Source: Desulfopila sp. IMCC35006
Lineage (GTDB): Bacteria; Desulfobacterota; Desulfobulbia; Desulfobulbales; Desulfocapsaceae
DNA: 64,000 nucleotides
Assembly: GCF_005116645.1 (NCBI RefSeq)
Contig: NZ_SWCM01000006.1
Location: 124,001-188,000, forward strand
Direction of reading: 5' to 3'
The notes beneath the pieces were generated by a model. It did not search any database. It had not been told where the DNA came from and worked only from the letters and a program-made list of their open reading frames with translations. The translations under genes and the position numbers were made by a program. Positions 19,955-28,778 of this stretch are shown one piece after another (position 1 is the stretch's first letter; each line of letters starts with the position of its first letter).

Positions 19955-20131
19955 CGAGTCCCATCCTTTCGTTTTAAAATTATCATAAACACCTGAATCC
20001 ACATTTTTCCAGTCACCCACCGCCGTTAAAAAACAGCCAATTTTCAGTGCTGGGGGTCAGCAAAATAACAAAATAAAATTGCAGTGGATTAATACTGCCA
20101 CAGGTGAGGTGTACAGCATATCTGAAAATTT

Positions 20132-20216
<85 letters not shown>

Positions 20217-20728
20217 AGCCAGGTTTTTTGTGGTTTCAATGAAATTACACTCACCAAAACGCTACTAAGTAATTCACATAACAAATACAGTCAAGCCCGT
20301 ACTTGATATTGTCTGACTGAGAACACAAAAAGTTGCTATAAATACCATCTTGCATGTTTGCTTACCACTTTTTTTTAAGAATGCCGCTTTTTTTGCCGTT
20401 TAGAGTATCATTTAATCTTTTTTCCAGCTTTCCCTACCCGGAATAAACGCGTTGCGGCTCATGTTGCTATATCGATAATCTTGCGGAAACGAGCAAGAAT
20501 GGATACAGTAGCCGCTAAACATCCGCTGCTTATCGTTACGAAATATATTCTATTTATTGAATTATTTTTGATGGCGTCGTAAAAATCCCGGCAAGGGCGA
20601 GCGATTTTCTCTCTTCCCATCGTCGCCCAGGGACTCTGCCGATATGTACCGGTAATGTTTTTTTACTTAACCATCTTGCATTTAATCCTTTTACGAGTGT
20701 CTTACTTATAATCTTTACTGAGGCTTTT

Positions 20729-21613
20729 ATGAAATTTCCTAGACTGTATACTGGTTGTTTAATTACATTGTTTTTGGCATCCGGGGCCAATGCCCTGGCG
20801 GTACCTGATGCAGGTCAGGATAACCGGGTTGAGTGGAACGTCCTGCAGAAGTGGCCCACGGGCGGCAAAACACTGGACATGGTTCACTCTCTCGACGGAA
20901 AATATGTCTATATTCTCAATGACAAACAGATGGTCCAGGTCTACACCACTCAGGGAAAGCTGCAAGGTTCCATTCCGGTTGAGGAAGGAGTTTCAGCCAT
21001 TGACATCGCACCACTGGGAGAAAAGCTCTACCTGATCAATAACAAAAATCAAACGTTCAGTTCCATCGCGGTTTCCTTTATTGTCGATGTCGACATCAGC
21101 GGATCACCTTTCAGAGGACCAGCCGATGCCCCGGTTACCATCGCTTTATTCACCGACTTTGAGTGACCATACTGTGGCAAAATTGAGCCACTTCTCGAGC
21201 AGTTGCTCGAAAAAAACCCGCAAACCGTAAAATTAGTCTTTAAGAACATGCCTCTTAATTTTCACAAGATGGCCCTGCCTGCGGCAAAAGCGGCATTGGC
21301 CGCCCGGGAACAGGGAAAGTTCTGGGAGTTTCATGACCAGCTCTTTGCCGTACCAAAATTGACGCAAGAGGCCATTGATAAAATTGCCGTCGATCTGAAT
21401 CTGGATATCCCCCGCTTTCGACAAGACATGGAATCACCAAAAATCCAGGCATATATTGAAAAAGACCTGCAGGATGCCCAGAATGCCGGAGTTACCGGAA
21501 CACCAACTCCTTTCATTAATGGCCGCCTCCCGAAAGAGCGCAGTCTGGATGGTTTCCAGGCTATAATCAATGATGAGCTGCAAAAGCTTACTAACCCGGT
21601 AAAAGGAAAATAA
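20729..21613 (+). CDS. Periplasmic DsbA-family thiol oxidoreductase with probable selenocysteine
   Basis: 294 residues if the in-frame TGA at 21164-21166 is read through. There is an N-terminal signal peptide (MKFPRLYTGCLITLFLASG ... ALA). A region with WD-like phrases follows (DMVHSLDGKYVYILND), then a thioredoxin fold from about residue 130: the family motif DFE-C-PYC appears as DFE-TGA-PYC (position 146, with Cys149). The frame stays open for 149 codons after the TGA and keeps full DsbA-like similarity, including the cis-Pro context GVTGTPTPFINGR. Hairpins that could act as a bacterial SECIS follow the TGA. A nonsense mutation exactly at the catalytic Cys is possible but less likely. Confidence 0.8.
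21167..21210 (+). promoter_or_regulatory. Candidate bacterial SECIS element
   Basis: Two hairpins lie immediately 3' of the TGA. One is GTGGC / GCCAC (21174-21178 / 21187-21191) with an 8-nt loop 13-20 nt after the TGA. The other is CGAGC / GCTCG (21196-21209) with an AGTT loop. The first has the distance expected for SelB recognition. Which one works, if either, cannot be told by eye. Confidence 0.45.
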
Positions 21614-21622
21614 TCTACCCGC

Positions 21623-22579
21623 ATGAATGGAAACTTTATCCAGCAGGATCTTACCTTTACCGACAACAACCACGCCTGTGCGTTGTACGGCGATCTGAAT
21701 AAAAACCTGCAGACCCTGGAAAAAAGTAGTGGTGTCACCATTAACGCCAGGGGAACGAACCTCCGCATCACGGGTCTGCCCCACGATGTGGAGTTGATTA
21801 CCACCCTGCTGAATCAACTCTATGAGCTCATCGGCAAAGGCTATCCGGTGTACAGTTCCGACTTTGCCTTTGGGCTGAAGATCCTTGAATCAACGCCCAA
21901 GGCAAGACTGGATAGAATCTTTCTCGATAAGGTCTATGTGACCACCCAGAACCGGGTGGTCTCGCCCAAGACCAAAAATCAGAAAATCTACATAGACGCC
22001 ATCCGCAATAACGATATTGTTTTCGGCATCGGGCCTGCCGGGACCGGCAAGACCTATCTTGCCGTGGCAATGGCCGTTTCTGCCCTGACCAGTGGTCAGG
22101 TCCGCTCGATTATCCTGGCCCGACCGGCGGTCGAAGCAGGCGAAAAACTGGGTTTTTTACCGGGCGATCTGGCCCAGAAGGTAAACCCCTATCTGCGTCC
22201 CCTGCACGATGCCTTGAATGATCTGCTTGGTCCCGATAAAGCCTTTGATTTCATCGAACAGAATATTATTGAAATTGCCCCCCTTGCATTCATGCGCGGA
22301 CGCACGCTGAGCAATGCCTTTATTATCCTCGATGAGGCGCAGAATACCACCCGGGAACAGATGAAAATGTTCCTTACCAGGATCGGTTTCGATTCCCGCG
22401 CGGTAATAACCGGCGATACCACCCAGGTGGACCTGCCGGTAAAGAGTCAATCGGGTTTAGTGGAAGCCAGAAGATTACTGTCCGATATTGACGGCCTCAA
22501 GTTCTGTTCTTTCTCCAAGGAGGACGTGGTCCGCCATCCCCTGGTCCAGGCAATTATCAACGCCTACGAAAAACAGTAA
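21623..22579 (+). CDS. phoH: PhoH family ATPase (YbeZ-like)
   Basis: 318 residues. A KH-like N-terminal region (about residues 15-75) precedes the PhoH P-loop ATPase domain with Walker A GPAGTGKTYLA and Walker B FIILDEAQNTT. PhoH/YbeZ proteins are associated with YbeY in ribosome and RNA quality control, which fits the gene directly downstream. Starts 10 nt after the selenoprotein stop, so it is possibly cotranscribed. Confidence 0.95.
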   Translation: MNGNFIQQDLTFTDNNHACALYGDLNKNLQTLEKSSGVTINARGTNLRITGLPHDVELITTLLNQLYELIGKGYPVYSSDFAFGLKILESTPKARLDRIFLDKVYVTTQNRVVSPKTKNQKIYIDAIRNNDIVFGIGPAGTGKTYLAVAMAVSALTSGQVRSIILARPAVEAGEKLGFLPGDLAQKVNPYLRPLHDALNDLLGPDKAFDFIEQNIIEIAPLAFMRGRTLSNAFIILDEAQNTTREQMKMFLTRIGFDSRAVITGDTTQVDLPVKSQSGLVEARRLLSDIDGLKFCSFSKEDVVRHPLVQAIINAYEKQ

Positions 22580-22597
22580 GCAAAAGGGAAAAAACTC

Positions 22598-23794
22598 GTG
22601 TCCACCGATCTTACCATTCACCGCCTGGCTGACGGATATCCTCTCAATAAAACGAAGCTCAAAACACTGGCCAACCGGCTGCTGGCGGAATGCGGCGTGC
22701 AGGACCATTCCCTCAGCCTGCTCATTACCGGCGACGAGGAAATTACTCGGTTAAACGCCCAGTATAGAGACAAAAACCAGCCGACAAATGTGCTCTCTTT
22801 CCCTTTTTCTGATGGTGCGGATCCATCCCTTGCCCTGCTGCCGGTGCATGAACTGGGCGATATTATCATCTCGGTCGAGACTGCCCAGCGGGAAGCCATC
22901 GAATACAAACAGACCTTGCATGAACGTATGAGCTGGCTTATCGTCCACGGCCTGCTCCATCTCCTCGGCTATGATCACGAGCGGTCAGAGAACGATGAGA
23001 AAGAGATGCTGGATAAAGAAAATGCATTATTACAAAAGCTCAACAGGTACAGGAGAACAGCAATGACTAAACTGGCTATCAATGTCGATCATGTGGCGAC
23101 CATACGACAGGCAAGAGGAATCAGTGAGCCCGATCCGGTTAGCGCTGCCGCGATCTGTGAACTTGCCGGAGCCTCTGGCATCGTCATCCACCTGCGCGAA
23201 GACCGCCGCCACATCCAGGACCGCGATGTCTTTCTGCTGCGACAGACGATAAAGACCAAGCTCAACCTGGAAATGGGCGCCAATAAAGAAATCGTCAAAA
23301 TAGCCTTAAACGTCAAACCGGACCTGATCACTTTAGTGCCCGAAAAACGCCAGGAGCTGACGACAGAAGGCGGCCTCGATGTTCTCTCCCAAAAGAAAAA
23401 AATCGCCAAGGTTATTGAAAAAATGACTGCCGCATCGATTCCTGTCTCCATCTTTGCCGACCCCGATCCGGACCAACTTACCGCCGCCTACGATGTTGGT
23501 GCAACTTTTGTTGAGCTGCACACCGGTAAATACTGCGATGTAATTGGCGAGAACAACCGGCAGCACGAATTCCAGCTTCTCCAGGAGGCAGCCGAAGCCG
23601 CCGCACAAATGGGTTTACGGGTCTGTGCGGGACATGGCCTGAACTACCAGAACACGGTACCGATTGCCGCCATCGACACCATTGAAGAACTCTCCATCGG
23701 CCATGCGATCATCGCCCGGGCAGTTTTTGTCGGTCTCGACCAGGCTGTGCGGGAAATGCTTGCTCTTATCCGGCAGGCCGATTCAACAATGTAA
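22598..23794 (+). CDS. ybeY-pdxJ: YbeY endoribonuclease fused in frame to pyridoxine 5'-phosphate synthase PdxJ
   Basis: One uninterrupted frame of 398 codons from a GTG at 22598 (AAAAGGGA upstream). Residues 1-155 are YbeY, the single-strand RNA nuclease of rRNA maturation, with the zinc motif HGLLHLLGYDHE. Residues 156-398 are PdxJ, which condenses 1-deoxyxylulose phosphate and aminoacetone phosphate to pyridoxine phosphate, starting MTKLAINVDHVATIRQARG. No stop codon separates them and the linker is only a few residues (RYRRTA). An internal ATG at 23063 is preceded by AGGAG at good spacing, so PdxJ could also be made alone. Both halves look full length. Confidence 0.9.
   Translation: MSTDLTIHRLADGYPLNKTKLKTLANRLLAECGVQDHSLSLLITGDEEITRLNAQYRDKNQPTNVLSFPFSDGADPSLALLPVHELGDIIISVETAQREAIEYKQTLHERMSWLIVHGLLHLLGYDHERSENDEKEMLDKENALLQKLNRYRRTAMTKLAINVDHVATIRQARGISEPDPVSAAAICELAGASGIVIHLREDRRHIQDRDVFLLRQTIKTKLNLEMGANKEIVKIALNVKPDLITLVPEKRQELTTEGGLDVLSQKKKIAKVIEKMTAASIPVSIFADPDPDQLTAAYDVGATFVELHTGKYCDVIGENNRQHEFQLLQEAAEAAAQMGLRVCAGHGLNYQNTVPIAAIDTIEELSIGHAIIARAVFVGLDQAVREMLALIRQADSTM
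23063..23065 (+). promoter_or_regulatory. Internal start codon for PdxJ with its own Shine-Dalgarno
   Basis: AGGAG at 23051-23055 lies 7 nt before an in-frame ATG that coincides with the normal PdxJ start. A 243-residue PdxJ would result, the usual length. Confidence 0.6.
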
Positions 23795-23860
23795 TCCGCA
23801 CCAAATGCTGCCAAAGGACTGACCGCCGCCATTCAAGCGGAAACGAGGTGCTATTCTGGA

Positions 23861-23890
23861 TTGACAAGCTTGAACCGGTTATGGTAAAAG
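23861..23890 (+). promoter_or_regulatory. Promoter of tRNA-Leu(TAA)
   Basis: TTGACA at 23861-23866 and TAAAAG at 23885-23890, spaced 18 nt, lie about 10 nt before the mature tRNA start. Confidence 0.5.
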
Positions 23891-23900
23891 CAACCATCTT

Positions 23901-23988
23901 GCCTGGATGGTGGAACTGGTAGACACCCGAGACTTAAAATCTCGTGCTCCTTGTGAGCGTGCGAGTTCGATTCTCGCTCTAGGCACCA
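23901..23988 (+). tRNA. tRNA-Leu (TAA), integration target of the island
   Basis: An 88-nt class II tRNA: acceptor GCCTGGA / TCTAGGC, anticodon loop CTTAAAA, long variable arm, T arm AGTTCGATTCT, encoded CCA. The sequence right after the CCA is repeated at the far end of the island, marking this gene as the attachment site. Confidence 0.96.
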
Positions 23989-23989
23989 C

Positions 23990-24115
23990 AGATTTATCCA
24001 AAGACTTCCACCAAAGTCTTTTAAACCCGCAGCTGGCAACAGTTTGCGGGTTTTTTCTTGTCTTTTTTGTCTATTGACATCCATTAACCTCCAGCAAAAT
24101 CCGCTGCAAAAAGGG
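23990..24115 (+). repeat. Left direct repeat of the island (attL side)
   Basis: 126 bp starting AGATTTATCC and ending AAAAAGGG, matching 62064-62188 with only a one-base indel. It includes the tRNA-Leu terminator and lies immediately 3' of the tRNA. Confidence 0.92.
24023..24056 (+). terminator. Terminator of tRNA-Leu(TAA), inside the left repeat
   Basis: The stem AAACCCGCA / TGCGGGTTT is followed by a T run. An identical copy lies at 62097-62130 in the right repeat. Confidence 0.85.
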
Positions 24116-24182
24116 TATATTAAAGGGTATATTTAAATCGATCATCGAACTGAGTTTCAAAATATACCCTTTGGAGACTGTT

Positions 24183-24254
24183 ATGCCCAAATTAACTGCC
24201 CTGGAGAACATGCCTCCCAGTCGTCTGCCTGATGGGCCGAATTCTTTTATCTGA
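24183..24254 (+). pseudogene. Remnant of a tyrosine-recombinase integrase N-terminus
   Basis: The short frame begins MPKLTALE and includes RLPDGPNSF, resembling the first residues of arm-DNA-binding (DUF4102-type) integrases (MPKLT ... DGxGLxL). It stops after 23 codons. The next bases in another frame (YLITPQTQ) look like its continuation after a frameshift. The position, just inside the attachment repeat and pointing into the island, is where an integrase gene belongs. Confidence 0.4.
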
Positions 24255-24408
24255 TTACCCCTCAAACTCAGCTTGTCAAAATGGAGGGGTGCGGGCTGTT
24301 CGTTTTACAGGTCTCTGCATGTCTTGAGTGAAATAGGCTCTGTACATATATAAAAGAAAAGCCGTCCTCCCAAGGAGATGGCTATCGAGACAAAACAAAC
24401 GGAAGCTA

Positions 24409-24717
24409 TTAAGATAGGGAAGAGTTAGTTTCCCTGCCTTGCAGAGGTTTTACTTTCGGGCGTTTTGTTTTACCTGCCTGCCAGAGGTCACAGGAATCCT
24501 GCATCCGCAACCAGAGTTCAGGGGTTGTGCCAAGCCACTGGGAGAGGCGCAATGCCATATCCACCGAGACACCATTTTTGCCGTTTAACAGTCTGGACAA
24601 GGTGACGCGGGAGACCCCCAGTTGCCGGGACGCCTCAGTCACACTTATACCTTCCGCTTCCAGTACATCTTCTTTAATAATTTCCCCAGGGCGGGGTGGA
24701 TTATACATTGCACTCAT
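24409..24717 (-). CDS. higA: HigA family addiction-module antitoxin
   Basis: 102 residues. It has the HigA/VapI signature ([15 protein letters not shown], then the helix-turn-helix [22 protein letters not shown], then [13 protein letters not shown]). It lies 11 nt downstream of the higB frame, the usual toxin-first order of HigBA. It probably represses from the palindrome at 25012-25036. Since the toxin frame is broken, it may now act as an orphan repressor. Confidence 0.92.
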   Translation of the reverse strand: MSAMYNPPRPGEIIKEDVLEAEGISVTEASRQLGVSRVTLSRLLNGKNGVSVDMALRLSQWLGTTPELWLRMQDSCDLWQAGKTKRPKVKPLQGRETNSSLS

Positions 24718-24728
24718 ATCTTTTCCTC

Positions 24729-25007
24729 TTAATCGTAATCCAGGTAATTTACCAGCTCTACATCATCCCCGACAAATCGAAAAATAACACGCCAATTGCC
24801 ATTAACTCATACTGAGAAAAAACCTTGTTGCTTTCCCGTTAAAGGGTGCAGCCTGTATCCGGGCAAGCTGACATCTTCTATTTTTGTTGCCACGCCCAAT
24901 ACACCAAGTATCCTTCTCAGCTTGGGAGCGTGATTAGCCTGAATACCTGCTTTACTGCCGGTTGTGTAAAAATTCTCCAGCCCTTTATGTTGAAAACTTT
25001 TTATCAT
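24729..25007 (-). pseudogene. higB: HigB (RelE-fold) toxin interrupted by an in-frame TGA
   Basis: The frame is 92 residues long, typical for HigB, if codon 67 (TGA, 24807-24809) is ignored. N-terminal MIKSFQHKGLENFYTTGSKAG and LPGYRLHPLTGKQQGFFSV are followed after the stop by [24 protein letters not shown], which completes the family motif. In homologues the interrupted position is the Trp of WSVWVNGNWR (TGG), so a single G-to-A change explains it. The toxin is probably inactive because the C-terminal catalytic strand is lost. Confidence 0.85.
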
Positions 25008-25011
25008 GTTT

Positions 25012-25036
25012 TACTGTAACTCGTATCTTTACAGTA
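25012..25036. promoter_or_regulatory. Putative HigA operator
   Basis: A perfect inverted repeat (TACTGTAA, 9 nt, TTACAGTA) ends 5 nt upstream of the higB start, as expected for autorepression of the higBA promoter. Confidence 0.6.
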
Positions 25037-25088
25037 CACAAAAAAAAGCCGTCCCCCGAAGAAGACGCTATCGTTAGTAGAAAGTAGA

Positions 25089-25510
25089 TCAGGCTGGCAC
25101 AACTGACAGACCGGTGTCCGTCCGTATCAGCTCAGCCATTTTCTCCGTTAACAACCAGAGAGCCTGGTTCAGTTTGATGTTGCGATCAAGGGCTTTGACT
25201 GGACGTGTGGTTTTTCTCTTCAGCCGTCCATTGCTGTCTCTATTTAGACCTTTGAGACCGCTGCGCCTTATATTTTGTTGACCACATTAAAGGTTGTCCA
25301 CAGATCTTTGTTGTTATCGTCTAAACGCCGTTCGGCAAGCAATTGATCCAGCCGGACAGGAGCGTTTGCCGGTTCATCATGTACCAGACTGTGGGCTGCT
25401 TGGGCGTAGACACCACGTTCGTCTGGGCTCATCTCGATAACCTCCCGGTTGGCAAATTCCGACGCCACCATCAGGCCGTTGCCGCATATTTGTCGCCACT
25501 GAAAAATGCA
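25089..25510 (-). pseudogene. DUF932 phage/plasmid-like protein, C-terminal fragment with frameshift
   Basis: One frame (CGNGLMVASEF ... SPDERGVYAQA ... DLWTTFNVV) ends at 25268. After a shift, the frame SGLKGLNRD ... LNQALWLLTEKMAELI carries on to 25089. Both parts match the order of DUF932 proteins (DLWTTFNRVQEN, then LNRALWxLAE). The N-terminal two thirds are missing. This family is common on plasmids and integrative elements, so it is debris of the mobile backbone. Confidence 0.65.
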
Positions 25511-25550
25511 AGTTAAAATTAATTTCCAGATGCTTTTTTGCGATGGTGTT

Positions 25551-26072
25551 TCAGAGTTGCTGTATCACCTGCATTGGTACGAACAACCGCATCGGATTAT
25601 CTGAAAAGGCATGGAATACGTCGAAACGATTATAGAAATTCAATGCATCTTCGTCCAGGACATCAAGAACCACACCAATTGAGGGGAGTCCCCTATCTTT
25701 AAGGATGACTGCTTGGCGAAGAGCCGTTATTAATGTTTTTGTTCCAAGCCCTTTCTTTTGATATTTCTCAGAGACAGCAAGGCGAGCCAGCAGAGTAACC
25801 GGGACGGGATAAGATGGTAGTTCTTTCTGGTTTATTGGAAGTGTTTCGCGGGTGACGGTTGCGACCGCCAGGGTATAATATGCGGCCACTGGAAATTTCT
25901 TTTTCCCTGCCTTGTCCTCTTCAAGCAGTACCCATGTTTTACTGATCCCAAGTTCGGCATTCTTTAAGGCATAACGAATCAGGAAGGTATCCATCTGCGG
26001 TTTGCCGCAACGGAACCGTCGTACATCTTGATGTGTAGTATCGAGATCGACAAAACCTTTTTGCAGTGTCAA
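25551..26072 (-). CDS. GNAT-type toxin (TacT/AtaT-like acetyltransferase)
   Basis: 173 residues from a TTG start at 26072. GNAT features: AAYYTLAVATV strand, LLARLAVSEKYQKKGLGTKTL (acetyl-CoA pyrophosphate loop, QKKGLG), and the C-terminal FYNRFDVFHAFSDNPMRLF phrase typical of toxin GNATs that acetylate aminoacyl-tRNA. It directly abuts the DUF1778 antitoxin gene, the usual pairing. Confidence 0.9.
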   Translation of the reverse strand: MTLQKGFVDLDTTHQDVRRFRCGKPQMDTFLIRYALKNAELGISKTWVLLEEDKAGKKKFPVAAYYTLAVATVTRETLPINQKELPSYPVPVTLLARLAVSEKYQKKGLGTKTLITALRQAVILKDRGLPSIGVVLDVLDEDALNFYNRFDVFHAFSDNPMRLFVPMQVIQQL

Positions 26073-26351
26073 TTAATACCCCTCACTGTCCAGGCGTTTT
26101 GCGGCTTTCAGCAGGGACTTACTCGGCTTCAAAGTCTTGTCGTTACAGACAGCAATAAAGTTATCAAACTGGGCATTGGTTAATTCGATCGTTTTTTGTT
26201 GCGCTAGAATACTCGGCGCGTGCTCTCGAATCAATCGAGTCACAAATTCAGTGAGTGAGCTGCAGCCCATTGCGGCAGAAGCCCTTTCTGCTAAGTTTTT
26301 TACCTCCGGACTCACACGCATTTCTATACGTTCACGTGCTGTTGTGGCCAT
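26073..26351 (-). CDS. DUF1778 (TacA-like) ribbon-helix-helix antitoxin
   Basis: 92 residues. The N-terminal RHH (ARERIEMRVSPEVKNLAERAS) and the C-terminal toxin-neutralising segment (FDNFIAVCNDKTLKPSKSLL) are the DUF1778 pattern. AGGAGG lies just before the ATG. It has no gap to the GNAT toxin gene. Confidence 0.92.
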   Translation of the reverse strand: MATTARERIEMRVSPEVKNLAERASAAMGCSSLTEFVTRLIREHAPSILAQQKTIELTNAQFDNFIAVCNDKTLKPSKSLLKAAKRLDSEGY

Positions 26352-26415
26352 GACAACCTCCTATTAAATTTTTTCATATGATCCACCTATAATATTAACA
26401 CATGTGCGGCAAATA

Positions 26416-26714
26416 GCCGCACATAATTCTAAATAAATTTTTTGTCCCCCTTTTCAGTAACAGGTCATCTCTCCAGAAAAAAGGATATAGAACCGACAAG
26501 GATGAGTTGTCCTCTAAACCAGTACAACGGGATGAAAAATTCATGCAGAACATCATAGACTTGTTTGCCAAGCAATATGGGTTGACCAGAAGCGAAGTAA
26601 TGGCAGAGATCGAAAATGTTTTCTCTTCAGTACTTTCCCGGTGGTATCGCCTTGAGGTGATGGTCTTTTTCCGAAGTAATCTGCAGCTGGAGGCCGTGGC
26701 GTACAACAAAATCA
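26416..26714 (+). pseudogene. Unrecognised gene fragment fused to the TraD remnant
   Basis: An open stretch without a plausible start (first useful codon TTG at 26507) encodes helical sequence (MQNIIDLFAKQYGLTRSEVMAEIE ... SNLQLEAVAYNKIND) with no family I recognise. It runs into the next gene in a different frame, so a deletion junction near 26712 is likely. The translation beyond 26720 is meaningless overlap. Confidence 0.35.
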
Positions 26715-27347
26715 ATGATCAAACGGCTGGAACAGGGCAAAGGCATCATCCTGGTGGTGCAGTTGGGCTCTCTTCTTACCAAGCGGGCTGCCTACACGGC
26801 AGGCAAAGTGATTATCTCGATGATCCAGGCCTTCGTTGGTCGGGTCTATTCCAGCGGCAAAAGTGTCACGCCCTCGCTGGTACTGCATATCGACGAAGCC
26901 CAGTCGGTTCTCTACCATGGAATTGAAGATTTATTTGCCAAAGCAGGCGGGGCTGAAGTCCTTATCCACGGCTATTGCCAATCGATCAGCCAGTTATATG
27001 CCGAAGTCGGAGAGGACCGAGCCAACACTATTCTGGACAACTGCAACACCAAGCTCTTTATGCGGGTCCCGGACGCAAACACCGCAAGCTATGTGTCTAG
27101 GCATCTCGGCGAGGAACGGAGGTTCTCGCCGATCATCTCTGTTGGTGGCGGTTTATCGATACGGGAAACTGAAGAGATCAGGATCAAACATACCGAGATT
27201 CTTAATATGGCCCCTCGCGAGCTGTTCCTTAGCACCTATTCCGGCACGTATAAGGGCAAAACTGCTACTGTCAGTGACGGGGAGTTGACGGTGATATTTC
27301 CGGATCTGTCGAAAAGAAATAAAGTCAATCGACCAAGTGGCATCTGA
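26715..27347 (+). pseudogene. Truncated type IV coupling protein (TraD/TraG-like), C-terminal part
   Basis: 210 residues covering only the last third of a conjugative coupling ATPase: GIILVVQLGSL, Walker B-like LVLHIDEAQSVL, then ANTILDNCNTKLFMRVPD, the conserved motif region near the C-terminus. The Walker A and membrane segments are absent, so it cannot pump DNA alone. It keeps an open frame and is immediately followed by the HD-domain gene. Confidence 0.7.
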
Positions 27348-27353
27348 TAGTTG

Positions 27354-28778
27354 ATGTTCACCATTGGCAACTGGCTCAGGATTTTTGACTGGAGTCACTA
27401 CATGTTATGGCTGGCTTTGGGGTTGGCTGTGGTCGTTATTATGATCCTGTTTTTTGGTAAAAAAAAGATAGCCAAAGAAATTCATCTTCATGAGTTGTCG
27501 AAGATCTGGACAAAAGAGGGCTCCAAGACAATTCATATCTCGGAACTCTCGCCTCTTTGGCGAAACCAGCAGAGTGTCCCAGGAGACGATGAATTTTTTG
27601 AAATGCGCAGTCCAAGAGCCGTCGCATTTATGAAAAATATTCTGCATAAGCCTCTCTTTGAAAAATTTCCGCAGCAGAAAGCCGTTTGCGGGCGAATCCT
27701 CAAACTTCTGGACAAAGAGGGTAATTGTCCCTCAGTTGTTGATATACATGGAGATGTTGAAGGCAACTGGGATGAAAACACCTACCGGTTACTTGCCCAA
27801 ACAACTTTGCTTGATCATTCACTCAATGTAGCCGAACAGGTTGTGCAGATTCTTTCCGACAATAAGGCCTGGCACGTTATTCCGGATACCATGGTAGCGG
27901 CCTTAGCTCACGATTTAGGCAAGTTGCAATCGTTGCGAGGCTATCTCTATTCCCTGGGAGAACACCCCCTGGCCGCAGGCCGACCTTTGGCTGGAATTGG
28001 CGGTTTTAATGAACTGCCTAAAAAGGATGAAATTCTACGGGCAGTCAGGCTGCACCACAAGATGGTCCAGGGACTACTTGGCAAAACCTTGAAAAAAGCC
28101 GATCAACTGGCCCGGCAGAAAGAATTGGAAGCTACAGTCCTGCATGAAGACACCGGAAAGGAGGTAAATGAAAATATCCCGGCGGATATGGTGCAACCAG
28201 AGACAAGAAATATAACGACAGCAGCTCGCCAGGTCCAGGCGGATATTTACAGCGACAACGATGCGTTCGACCAGGAAAAATCTAAACCCATCGCACCGAA
28301 ATTAATGGATATCTCCGGTTGGTTTGATGCTTCGCAGTTTTTGGAAGATCTAAAACCGTATATCAACAAGATGTTTGGGCGCCGATTCCTGGCCTTTTCC
28401 ATGCCGAACGGCCATGTCTATTTTCAGGTGAAGGTACTGGAAGAAGTGGCACGGAAGCAGGCAGAGAAGGCTGGTAATATGGAAATTGCGGCAATGGCCC
28501 AGAAGGATGAAACCATGCGACAGGTCCTGTTCACCATTGTCCATCATCTACGGGCAGAACATGAGATTATTGATCGAGGGCTGATCAAAGATTCTTTTTT
28601 CGGCGGCTATTTTACCGTCACCCGGAAAATCGGTAAGTCCATCAAAGGCTATTACACGCCATTTCATGCTGAACGCTTCGGGTCTATCGCCGAGATGGAA
28701 GAAGAAAAACCCGCGATGCTGCGCGATATCGTAAAGGTCAGTCCATATCTCGACAACAATGACTCACAGGATGCATGA
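27354..28778 (+). CDS. HD-domain membrane-anchored protein of an integrative conjugative element
   Basis: 474 residues from the ATG at 27354 (a TTG lies one codon earlier). One N-terminal transmembrane segment (about residues 14-38) precedes an HD-type metal site: LLDHSLNVAEQV (about residue 160) and MVAALAHDLGKLQS (HD pair), with LHHKMVQG downstream. The C-terminal half is helical. The resemblance is to TraI_2/MobH-type HD proteins that accompany TraD in integrative conjugative elements; relaxase activity is not evident. It is coupled to the next gene by a 4-nt overlap. Confidence 0.65.
   Translation: MFTIGNWLRIFDWSHYMLWLALGLAVVVIMILFFGKKKIAKEIHLHELSKIWTKEGSKTIHISELSPLWRNQQSVPGDDEFFEMRSPRAVAFMKNILHKPLFEKFPQQKAVCGRILKLLDKEGNCPSVVDIHGDVEGNWDENTYRLLAQTTLLDHSLNVAEQVVQILSDNKAWHVIPDTMVAALAHDLGKLQSLRGYLYSLGEHPLAAGRPLAGIGGFNELPKKDEILRAVRLHHKMVQGLLGKTLKKADQLARQKELEATVLHEDTGKEVNENIPADMVQPETRNITTAARQVQADIYSDNDAFDQEKSKPIAPKLMDISGWFDASQFLEDLKPYINKMFGRRFLAFSMPNGHVYFQVKVLEEVARKQAEKAGNMEIAAMAQKDETMRQVLFTIVHHLRAEHEIIDRGLIKDSFFGGYFTVTRKIGKSIKGYYTPFHAERFGSIAEMEEEKPAMLRDIVKVSPYLDNNDSQDA

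Noticed and set aside
20554-20790. Minus-strand frame of 78 codons upstream of the selenoprotein gene
   Set aside because: It overlaps the signal-peptide coding region of a convincing gene and lacks an RBS; treated as chance or part of a dispersed non-coding repeat.
24807-24809. HigB in-frame TGA as selenocysteine
   Set aside because: The replaced residue in homologues is Trp, not Cys, so a TGG-to-TGA nonsense change is the simpler explanation.
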